DNA of 64,000 bases from SFEL01 sp045603585 (GTDB lineage Bacteria > Bacillota > Clostridia > Christensenellales > CAG-138): the NCBI GenBank assembly GCA_045603585.1, contig JAZUMK010000030.1:1-64000 (forward strand). Direction: 5' to 3'. A program made the position numbers and the translations under genes. This document shows, one piece after another, positions 57,627 to 64,000 of this stretch. Position 1 is the stretch's first letter, and every line of letters starts with the position of its first letter. The notes under the pieces are model-generated. The model worked only from the letters and a program-made list of their open reading frames with translations, searched no databases and was not told the DNA's origin.

Positions 57627-60083
57627 ATGAAAAAGTTCTTAACATTTGTTCTGGTGCTGGCGATGGTATTGTCAGTATCAAGTTTTGCAATGGCAGATGG
57701 CGAGGTTGCGCAGATTGGCGAAACTAAGTATGCAACGCTGCAGGAAGCCATTGATAATGCAGTAGATGGTGATACCATAACCCTGTTGGCCAATTGCACC
57801 GATAATGTAACCGTAGTGCAGAAGGCAAACGTAAAGTTTACCATTGACGGCGCAGGCAAGACCATGACCGGTATGATTACCGTAGATGGTAAGAGCGCTA
57901 CCATACTTACCGCTGGTGTTACCATTAAGAATTTTAACTTTGATGGAACAAGTATTGGTGCTGATGCTTGCATTCGTATGGGAGACGGAACCAATGCGAC
58001 TCGCTACGTCTGCAATCTGACTGTGGAAAATTGTACCTTTACTGGTGGCGGTAAAGTTGCTATAAAATCTTATACTGGTGGAGATTATAATCTGAAAGTT
58101 ATCGGCTGCACTGTTGATAATACAATGCACAGCCTCCTGCAGGTTGATAACGTAATAGGTGTGGTTGTTGATAATTGTACTGTCAATTCCAAGAACGGTA
58201 TCAACCTGAACAGTTCTTCTGATGTTGAGATTAAGAATTCCAATATCGCTGTAAAGGGTTATGCGGTTCGTATCGGAGCCGGCAGCGGCGGCGCCAGTGG
58301 TGACGTGGAACTGACAAACAATACCCTTGCCACCGATAATTCCGAAGGTGATGCAGCTATCGTTCTGCGCGGCGCTGCTGTTACTCAGGTTGATCTGGAT
58401 ATGACCAATAACAGGGTTTCCGGCAATACCCACATCAGCGGCAATACTGATGAAACTACGATTTCCGCCGATGCCAACTACTGGGATGGCAAGGATGCCC
58501 CTGTAGCAAGCGGTACAGCGGTTCCTGTCAAGTCTTACTATTCTGATGCCGGGCTTACTAATCTGGTTGCCCCCGGTGCTGTAGCCAAGATTGGTACAGA
58601 TACGTTTAAAACTCTGGAAGATGCTGTTGCAGCAGCTCAGAACGGCGACACCATCACTCTGATTGACAACATTGAACTTTCCGCAATCGTAAACATTCCC
58701 GCCGGAAAAACCATTACCCTTGATTTGGCCGGAAAGACCATTGCCGGAACTGACACTACAGATAAGAACTTCGGTTTGATTAATCTTGTATCTTCCGGTG
58801 CTAATCTTACCGTCAAGGATTCTGTTGGCGGCGGTAAGATTACTCTGAAGGCAACAATTAATAGCGGTTGGAACAGGTATTCTGCTGTTATCGCAAATAA
58901 TCAGGGCACCCTTACTATTGAAGGCGGTACTATACAGCACCTTGGCGGTACCGATATGGCATATGGTATTGATAACTTGACCAATGGCGGTACTACCCCC
59001 GCTACTCTTAACGTCAAGGGCGGAACAATCAGCTCTACCTATCGTGCTATTCGTCAGTTTGCTAATGGTGATAGTGCACTCAATACACTTAATATTACCG
59101 GCGGTACAATAAACGGAACGGTTTGGCTGCAGTCTCCCAACGCTAAGGAAAATATGGCTGAGTTAAGCATTACCGGCGGCACTATTAATGCAAATGAAGG
59201 CGCAAATGCAGTTTATGTTTATTCTATGAACGGCGCAAGCTCCAAGCTTGATGTTGATATTTCTGGCGATGCAATGATTAATGGCCCCATTAAGAGTGCG
59301 GATTCAGAGAATACCAATCCGGTAAAGAACTTCATCTCCGGCGGCAGCTTCAGCGAGAAGCCCGCGGCTGAATTGGTAGCTGCCAATAAGGTTGCGCTGT
59401 TCGATGATAACGTCGATAGGTTTGTTATCGGCGATAAGAAGTCCGGCGCTTCCATCCACATCGCCCCCAAGTCTCTGGACTTTGGCAGTGAAAAGTATGG
59501 TTATGACGCAGTTGCAGCACAGAGTTTTGTTATAACCAATAACGGTAGCATATCCCTGACCGTGCCTGATCTTTATCATGCCAGCTATGAGTTGATTTTT
59601 ATAGCAGCAGATGAAGAGCTTGATGTTGGCGAGTCTGAAACCTTCAGCGTTTTTCCCAAGGCCAATCTCAAGGTTGGTACATATAACGCAGATGTAGCTA
59701 TAAAAGCTACTTACACTGAGAATGGAGCAACCGATAAAACTGAAATCTCTGAGACTGTTTCCCTGAAGTTTGAAGTAACCGCCAAGCCCCGCGACAGCAT
59801 TAAAGTCAAGTACGAGGGCGGCAACAGCTTCTCCACCTCCAAGTCCGCTGTTCCCACCTCCGTTGAGATTGACGGCGTGCCCGTTCCCTTCACCGGCAAC
59901 GGCAAGCTCTTCACCGTAGGCTGCATTGATCCCGATGCAGAGTGGGTAACCGTACGCTGGAACAGCACCTCTGTTACCGTAAACTTCAAGCCTGATGTGA
60001 CTGTTTCCTGCCCTGTTATGTCCATCCCCAAGACCGGTGACATGCCTCTTTGGATGGCCGTAGCTGAATTTTTCGGCTTCTAA
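57627..60083 (+). CDS. large secreted beta-helix-like protein with shared PKTGDMP C-terminal module
   Basis: An 818-residue exported protein (signal peptide to about residue 24, FAMADG). Two similar units each begin ATLQEAIDNAVDGDTITLL or TLEDAVAAAQNGDTITLI (near residues 37 and 331) and continue as short repeats rich in Asn, Thr and Gly (VENCTFTG, LNITGGTING), as in right-handed beta-helices. A domain at about 620-715 looks Ig-like (SLDFGSEKYGYDA, ITNNGSISLTVPDLY). The last 94 residues match the C-terminus of the protein at 643-2181 at 75 of 94 positions, ending IPKTGDMPLWMAVAEFFGF. Surface display or matrix function is likely; the ligand is unknown. Confidence 0.82.
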   Translation: MKKFLTFVLVLAMVLSVSSFAMADGEVAQIGETKYATLQEAIDNAVDGDTITLLANCTDNVTVVQKANVKFTIDGAGKTMTGMITVDGKSATILTAGVTIKNFNFDGTSIGADACIRMGDGTNATRYVCNLTVENCTFTGGGKVAIKSYTGGDYNLKVIGCTVDNTMHSLLQVDNVIGVVVDNCTVNSKNGINLNSSSDVEIKNSNIAVKGYAVRIGAGSGGASGDVELTNNTLATDNSEGDAAIVLRGAAVTQVDLDMTNNRVSGNTHISGNTDETTISADANYWDGKDAPVASGTAVPVKSYYSDAGLTNLVAPGAVAKIGTDTFKTLEDAVAAAQNGDTITLIDNIELSAIVNIPAGKTITLDLAGKTIAGTDTTDKNFGLINLVSSGANLTVKDSVGGGKITLKATINSGWNRYSAVIANNQGTLTIEGGTIQHLGGTDMAYGIDNLTNGGTTPATLNVKGGTISSTYRAIRQFANGDSALNTLNITGGTINGTVWLQSPNAKENMAELSITGGTINANEGANAVYVYSMNGASSKLDVDISGDAMINGPIKSADSENTNPVKNFISGGSFSEKPAAELVAANKVALFDDNVDRFVIGDKKSGASIHIAPKSLDFGSEKYGYDAVAAQSFVITNNGSISLTVPDLYHASYELIFIAADEELDVGESETFSVFPKANLKVGTYNADVAIKATYTENGATDKTEISETVSLKFEVTAKPRDSIKVKYEGGNSFSTSKSAVPTSVEIDGVPVPFTGNGKLFTVGCIDPDAEWVTVRWNSTSVTVNFKPDVTVSCPVMSIPKTGDMPLWMAVAEFFGF

Positions 60084-60111
60084 AAAATCTTTAGCAAAGG
60101 CGGCTTTAACC

Positions 60112-60288
60112 ATGTTTAAGATTAAATCCGGACAGGAGCTTGTTACCAAGTCTATCCGCATGCCGGAAAATCTGGCAACGGAATTGGACAATCTGGCAAG
60201 GGAATACAATGTATCCTTCAGCTCATTGGTGCTGCAGTGCCTCGAGTATGCTCTGGACCATATGGACGAGGACGGAGAAAAAGCTTAG
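60112..60288 (+). CDS. small ribbon-helix-helix (Arc/CopG-like) protein
   Basis: A 58-residue frame 28 bases after the large surface protein gene. The strand TKSIRMPENLATELDNLA, then a turn and a second helix VSFSSLVLQCLEYAL, fit the ribbon-helix-helix fold, with IRMPENL as the DNA-contact strand. It is acidic at the end (DEDGEKA). The ribosome site is weak (AAAGG, 13 bases). A terminator follows, so it is co-transcribed with the surface protein gene and might control it. Proteins of this size are easy to miss. Confidence 0.7.
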   Translation: MFKIKSGQELVTKSIRMPENLATELDNLAREYNVSFSSLVLQCLEYALDHMDEDGEKA

Positions 60289-60303
60289 CCCTGTAACCAA
60301 AAT

Positions 60304-60334
60304 AAAAAGGCGGGAAATTGTTCCCGCCTTTTTT
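60304..60334 (+). terminator. terminator after the ribbon-helix-helix gene
   Basis: AAAAGGCGGGAA-ATTG-TTCCCGCCTTTT followed by TT. Confidence 0.9.
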
Positions 60335-60437
60335 GCGTATACAGCTTTTTTGCGATGAAAAATGCGCCGGGTTATGCGGATTTTACATGCATATCAAAAA
60401 ATATTTAGAATATCTCAAAATTTTTTTATTTTTTGCT

Positions 60438-60465
60438 TTGTACTGGGGCGAAAATGGTGTAGAAT
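60438..60465 (+). promoter_or_regulatory. promoter of DUF4914-like gene
   Basis: TTGTAC (60438-60443), a 16-base spacer and TAGAAT (60460-60465), about 35 bases before the start codon. Confidence 0.5.
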
Positions 60466-60498
60466 AGATTATATCATATATATTCGGGAGGAAGTAAC

Positions 60499-62394
60499 AT
60501 GTTCTCTGACAGTTATTTTGACAGGTTCATATTGCCTGATGATCTTAAAAGTGCCCTCCTTAAGTGCCGCTCAATAGCATATATTGAAAATCAGGATGAG
60601 CTGGACGAATTGATATTCGGCCCTACCCATACCTCCAGGTATGATGTGGTATACAACATTCCGGGACGAGGAACCGTCAAAGAGGCGGAGGTCATTCGCT
60701 GCAAAAATGGCGCCGTGGTCAATTTCATGGAAGATTATATGCGCCGCAGAGACCCCAATTCCATGGTGATAGGCGATGAGCTGCCCAGCGACAAGCCCCG
60801 CTTTAAGGATCGTTTCGGCTATGATTTTGCTTCGCTTCGCCGGGAAACCATGGACTGGTTCAGCGGACAGACGGTTATTCTGCTGCCCTTCAGGGCCGGC
60901 GATAAGACCTACGGCTATGACAGCCTTATGATATGCCCTGCAAATGCTGCGTTCTTTGCGCTGGCCTTGGCCAATATGCAGGGATTTGTGGGCATCAATG
61001 ACATTTCAAGAAACTATAAGCCACGGGCTATTATCTATGTTGCGCCGCCTTTCCGCCATACTCATTTCGAAGGCAGGCAGGTAGTCGTTCACAATCGCAG
61101 TAATGAGTGCCATGAAGTATTTGCCTATAATCTCTATCCCGGTCCTTCCGCAAAGAAGGGCGTGTATTCCGTATTGCTGGATATAGGCGAGCAGGAGGGG
61201 TGGATATGCTGTCATGCCAGCGCAGCCTTGGTGGAGACCCCCTATGAAAATGAGACGGTATTCATGCACGAGGGCGCCAGCGGCGGCGGCAAAAGCGAAA
61301 TGCTGGAGGACTTTACCCGCGAGGATGACGACAGGCTGCTTCTGGGCACCCACGTTGTCACCGGCGAGAAGTACTATCTGAACCTTAATGAAAGCTGCAA
61401 CATATATCCCATAGCCGACGATATGGCGTTATGTCATGCAGGCTATCAGGACCCGGACAGCGGCAGGCTGGTTATTACGGATGCGGAGGCAGGCTGGTTC
61501 CTCAGAATGGACAGCATGCACGCATACGGCAACAACCCCATATACGAAAAGGTATCCATACATCCCCCCAGGCCGCTGCTTTTCTTCAACATGGACGGCG
61601 TGCCGGGCGCAACCTGCCTTATTTGGGAGCATATCCGCGATTCCAACGGTCAGCCCTGCCCCAATCCCAGGGTCATCATCCCCCGGGATATGATAGAAAA
61701 CATCGCCCCAAGAGAGCCCCAGGAAGTAGGTGTTCGCAGCTTTGGCGTACGCATGCCTCCCTCTACGGCGGAGGATCCCAATTACGGCATCATGGGTATG
61801 CTGCATATCATACCGCCAGCATTGGCCTGGCTGTGGAGATTGGTTGCCCCCAGAGGCTTTAAGAATCCCAGCATCGTGGATGGCGGCGGTACCATGAAGA
61901 GCGAGGGCGTAGGCTCATATTGGCCCTTTGCCACCGGCAAAAAGGTCACTCAGGCAAACCTGCTGCTCAAGCAGATAATTTCCTGCCCCAATACCCTTAA
62001 TGTGCTCATACCCAATCAGCATATAGGTGCATACAATATCGGCTTTATGTCCGAATGGGTATCCCGCGAATACCTTGCCAGACACAACGGCAACATCAAG
62101 GCAAAGCATCTTACGCCTGCACGCTGCCCGCTCTTCGGCTATGCGCTGCTGGATATGAAGCTGGATAATCAGTATGTCCGCCAGACCTTCCTCCGCCCCG
62201 AGACCCAGTCCAAGCTGGGTGAAGCGGGCTACGATGCCGGTGCCAAGATACTTACAGACTTCTTTAAGCAGGAGATTAAGCAGTTCCTTACAGAGGAGCT
62301 TGACCCCCTGGGCCGTCAGATAATCGAATGCTGCCTTAATGACGGCACGCTGGACGATTATCTCGCTCTCACCCCCATGAAGCTGGTGAAGTAA
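60499..62394 (+). CDS. DUF4914-like P-loop protein, possibly PEPCK-related
   Basis: A 631-residue cytoplasmic protein that I place in the DUF4914 family from memory. Near residues 252-264 it has HEGASGGGKSEML, a P-loop, and about 45 residues later NESCNIYPIADDMALCHAGY, which recalls the kinase-1 and kinase-2 motifs of PEP carboxykinase and HPr kinase. The first 200 residues include GDKTYGYDSLMICPANAAFF and a PPFRHTHFEGRQ stretch. No transmembrane segment is visible. It probably binds ATP or GTP and may phosphorylate a small molecule. It is monocistronic, with its own promoter and terminator. Confidence 0.7.
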   Translation: MFSDSYFDRFILPDDLKSALLKCRSIAYIENQDELDELIFGPTHTSRYDVVYNIPGRGTVKEAEVIRCKNGAVVNFMEDYMRRRDPNSMVIGDELPSDKPRFKDRFGYDFASLRRETMDWFSGQTVILLPFRAGDKTYGYDSLMICPANAAFFALALANMQGFVGINDISRNYKPRAIIYVAPPFRHTHFEGRQVVVHNRSNECHEVFAYNLYPGPSAKKGVYSVLLDIGEQEGWICCHASAALVETPYENETVFMHEGASGGGKSEMLEDFTREDDDRLLLGTHVVTGEKYYLNLNESCNIYPIADDMALCHAGYQDPDSGRLVITDAEAGWFLRMDSMHAYGNNPIYEKVSIHPPRPLLFFNMDGVPGATCLIWEHIRDSNGQPCPNPRVIIPRDMIENIAPREPQEVGVRSFGVRMPPSTAEDPNYGIMGMLHIIPPALAWLWRLVAPRGFKNPSIVDGGGTMKSEGVGSYWPFATGKKVTQANLLLKQIISCPNTLNVLIPNQHIGAYNIGFMSEWVSREYLARHNGNIKAKHLTPARCPLFGYALLDMKLDNQYVRQTFLRPETQSKLGEAGYDAGAKILTDFFKQEIKQFLTEELDPLGRQIIECCLNDGTLDDYLALTPMKLVK

Positions 62395-62418
62395 AATCTG
62401 ATATTCCCCCAAAACGCC

Positions 62419-62447
62419 AAAGGACGGAATTTTTCCGTCCTTTTTTG
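62419..62447 (+). terminator. terminator after DUF4914-like gene
   Basis: AAAGGACGGAA and TTCCGTCCTTT pair over 11 bases, followed by TTTT. Confidence 0.85.
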
Positions 62448-62456
62448 TATACAGAA

Positions 62457-62612
62457 AACCACGCGATAGTCGCGTGGTTCAGAAAAGCTTAAGCGGGGAA
62501 ATTTATACAGGCGACAAAGCATTTGGAAAGAGTATATACGTCCTGTGCATGCTTGTCGTAAGCTGCCTAAAAAGCCGCATGGTTGAAAGCGATCAACAAT
62601 GCGGCTTTTTAT
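62457..62612. other. structured non-coding stretch with two further hairpins
   Basis: AACCACGCGA-TAG-TCGCGTGGTT (62457-62479) is a perfect hairpin. AAAAAGCCGCAT (62569-62580) pairs with ATGCGGCTTTTT (62599-62610), with an inner GTTGA/TCAAC, and ends in T, probably the thiN operon terminator. Between them CGACAA and TTGTCG can pair. No gene is seen. Confidence 0.5.
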
Positions 62613-62679
62613 TGATGAATTTTTCAGGCGGATATGACGATAAAGTATTACTGTTTATAAATCGAAAATTTACGGCTCT

Positions 62680-63300
62680 TTATCTAACCCTGATCAAAAG
62701 CAGCCTGCCCTCCTTGACGGACACTGCGGCTTTTTGGCCGGGCAGTACTTCGTTGCTTATGCCGTACTGATATTCGCAGGATATTTCAGCATCTGTCAGG
62801 GGATACTTTGCCCCGGTGATGGTGATGCCTTTGGCGAGGCCTGTGATATTCAGAAGAGAAAAGAAGGGGTATTCATCATGGATGTAAACCGGCTGATGGG
62901 ATACTATTTCCATTTCGGAATAATCGTCTATGATACGGCCCTTCTTACCCAGCGAATCCAGATACAGCAGAATGGACACATTGCCCAATGTGTGGTCAAG
63001 CCTTGCACCAATAACGCCTATTAAAAGAAAATCATCAAAGCCCCTTTTAACGGCCTCTTTTACCGCATACACGGTATCAGTGTCATCCTTTTCCCGGGGA
63101 AGGACGATGGTTTCCACATCCATATTTGGGTTTTCGTGGGAATCAAAATCGCCTACGATCAAGCCGGGTGCTGCCTGAAGGTGCTCCAGGTGTTTCAGGC
63201 CGCTGTCGCAGAAGATCACATAGTCATCCTCGCGAAGCAGAGTACGGATATATTCATAGTTGTTTATGTCGGCACCGCCAACTATTACACAGCGTCTCAT
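62680..63300 (-). CDS. thiN: thiamine pyrophosphokinase
   Basis: A 206-residue protein starting at ATG 63300 (ATGA overlap with the thiD stop). The family motifs are present: GDFDSHENPN near residue 50, KDDTDTVYAVKEA near 70, and GVIGARLDHTLGN near 95, then a C-terminal beta sandwich (PFFSLLNITGLAKGITITGA broken by a turn). It transfers pyrophosphate from ATP to thiamine to make the active cofactor TPP. The overlap with thiD points to a thiamine salvage operon. Confidence 0.93.
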   Translation of the reverse strand: MRRCVIVGGADINNYEYIRTLLREDDYVIFCDSGLKHLEHLQAAPGLIVGDFDSHENPNMDVETIVLPREKDDTDTVYAVKEAVKRGFDDFLLIGVIGARLDHTLGNVSILLYLDSLGKKGRIIDDYSEMEIVSHQPVYIHDEYPFFSLLNITGLAKGITITGAKYPLTDAEISCEYQYGISNEVLPGQKAAVSVKEGRLLLIRVR

Positions 63301-64000
63301 CGTTTGTTTACCGTCCATTCTTCTTTAATGTCAAATGCGTGATCCATAGGCCCTGACCCACTGCCCAGATCGAGCATTGCAGACAGGGCGCCGCAGATAT
63401 AGTCTTTTGCCCTTTGCACGGACTCTGCAAGGGTAAATCCCTTGGCAAGGTTGGCGGCAATGGCGCTGGACAGGGTGCAGCCCGTACCGTGGGTGTTGGG
63501 ATTGTCTATGCGCCTGCCCTTAAACCAAATCATGCTGCCATTTTCATAAAGCAGATCATTTGCATCGTTGATGCTGTGGCCGCCTTTGAGCAGGACAGCA
63601 CAATGATAGCTGTCGCCTATCTGCTTTGCTGCTGCCATCATATCATCCTTGGAGCTTATTGTCAGGCCGGAGAGGACCTGCGCTTCAGGGATGTTGGGCG
63701 TCACAAGGGCAGAGAGGGGGAACAGCTCTTCTATAAGGGTTTGCACCGCATCGGTTTTCATCAATGCGGAGCCGGAGGTTGCCACCATTACAGGGTCAAC
63801 CACTATATTCCTTGCATTATAATATCTCAGCCTGTCTGCAATTACACGGATAAGCTCGCAGGATGCCACCATGCCTATCTTTACGGCATCCGGATAAATG
63901 TCTTCAAATACGGCATCCAGCTGCTGCTGTAAAAATTCCGGTGTGGATTCCTGAATTGCCCTCACGCCGGTTGTGTTTTGCGCCGTCAGCGCCGTAATTG
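63297..64000 (-). CDS. thiD: hydroxymethylpyrimidine/phosphomethylpyrimidine kinase (5' end outside window)
   Basis: At least 234 residues; the frame enters from the right edge, where ALTAQNTTGVRAIQ is the usual early motif of ThiD. DPVMVATSGSAL, VTPNIPEAQVL, LLKGGHSIND and NTHGTGCTLSSAIAANLAKG follow and hold the substrate, Mg-ATP and catalytic Cys positions. It phosphorylates HMP and HMP-phosphate for thiamine synthesis. The true start lies beyond base 64000, since the local GTG at 63965 would cut off a conserved motif. Confidence 0.93.
   Translation of the reverse strand, partial: ITALTAQNTTGVRAIQESTPEFLQQQLDAVFEDIYPDAVKIGMVASCELIRVIADRLRYYNARNIVVDPVMVATSGSALMKTDAVQTLIEELFPLSALVTPNIPEAQVLSGLTISSKDDMMAAAKQIGDSYHCAVLLKGGHSINDANDLLYENGSMIWFKGRRIDNPNTHGTGCTLSSAIAANLAKGFTLAESVQRAKDYICGALSAMLDLGSGSGPMDHAFDIKEEWTVNKR

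Noticed and set aside
62474..62770. Plus-strand small gene over the thiN 3' end
   Set aside because: It contains a strong terminator hairpin and overlaps thiN in antisense, with no ribosome site.

Overview
The window looks like chromosome of an anaerobic, probably gut-dwelling Firmicute of the class Clostridia. Supporting signs are strong AGGAGG ribosome binding sites, a T-box leader, an infC-rpmI-rplT operon with its leader, TTGACA/TATAAT promoters with 17-base spacers, an acetyl-CoA to butyrate operon with bcd-etfBA, sortase-like PKTGD tails and a biotin/sodium-pump decarboxylase. No rRNA, tRNA, CRISPR array, insertion sequence or prophage is seen. The first gene (substrate-binding lipoprotein) and the last (thiD) run off the edges.

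Layout. 0-12 kb is mostly housekeeping: two extracytoplasmic proteins, an XRE regulator, pgsA, a PrsA-type foldase, an AlaX-type editing protein, infC-rpmI-rplT (infC starts at AUA), an rRNA methyltransferase, a cysteine-rich protein and an MFS carrier. A tyrosine phenol-lyase-like gene follows, behind a T-box whose specifier reads as UAC (Tyr). 12-31 kb holds transporters, an iron alcohol dehydrogenase, a CrtI-like flavoprotein paired with a ferredoxin-type reductase, a CoA-disulfide reductase/rhodanese pair, a GH13 enzyme, a four-gene cyclic-nucleotide cassette, a repeat-rich surface protein and a Na/phosphate symporter.

31-54 kb is the most distinctive part. A twelve-gene minus-strand operon (42.4 to 31.3 kb) encodes a fused HMG-CoA-synthase-like/DUF35 protein, an SCP-type thiolase, a small Cys-rich protein, a complete butyryl-CoA route (thiolase, hydroxybutyryl-CoA dehydrogenase, crotonase, acyl-CoA dehydrogenase, EtfBA, CoA-transferase) and the biotin carrier and small membrane subunit of a glutaconyl-CoA-type decarboxylase. 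The decarboxylase alpha subunit and a CaiB-type CoA-transferase lie on the plus strand beyond a TetR gene. An Opp/Dpp-type transporter and another 3-hydroxyacyl-CoA dehydrogenase follow. The four catabolic or transport units in this region start from copies of one divergent promoter element of about 90 bases. Three copies carry a TTTCAWTGAAA-like palindrome at the same place and the fourth is degenerate. This suggests one regulon, perhaps run by the embedded TetR protein.

54-64 kb carries a thioesterase, a YwaF-like membrane protein, a small HAD phosphatase, DNA polymerase IV, a large secreted beta-helix-like protein whose C-terminal 94 residues are about 80% identical to those of the protein near 0.6 kb, a small ribbon-helix-helix protein, a DUF4914-like P-loop protein, and thiN-thiD. 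All functions are inferred from sequence read by eye; no database search was run.
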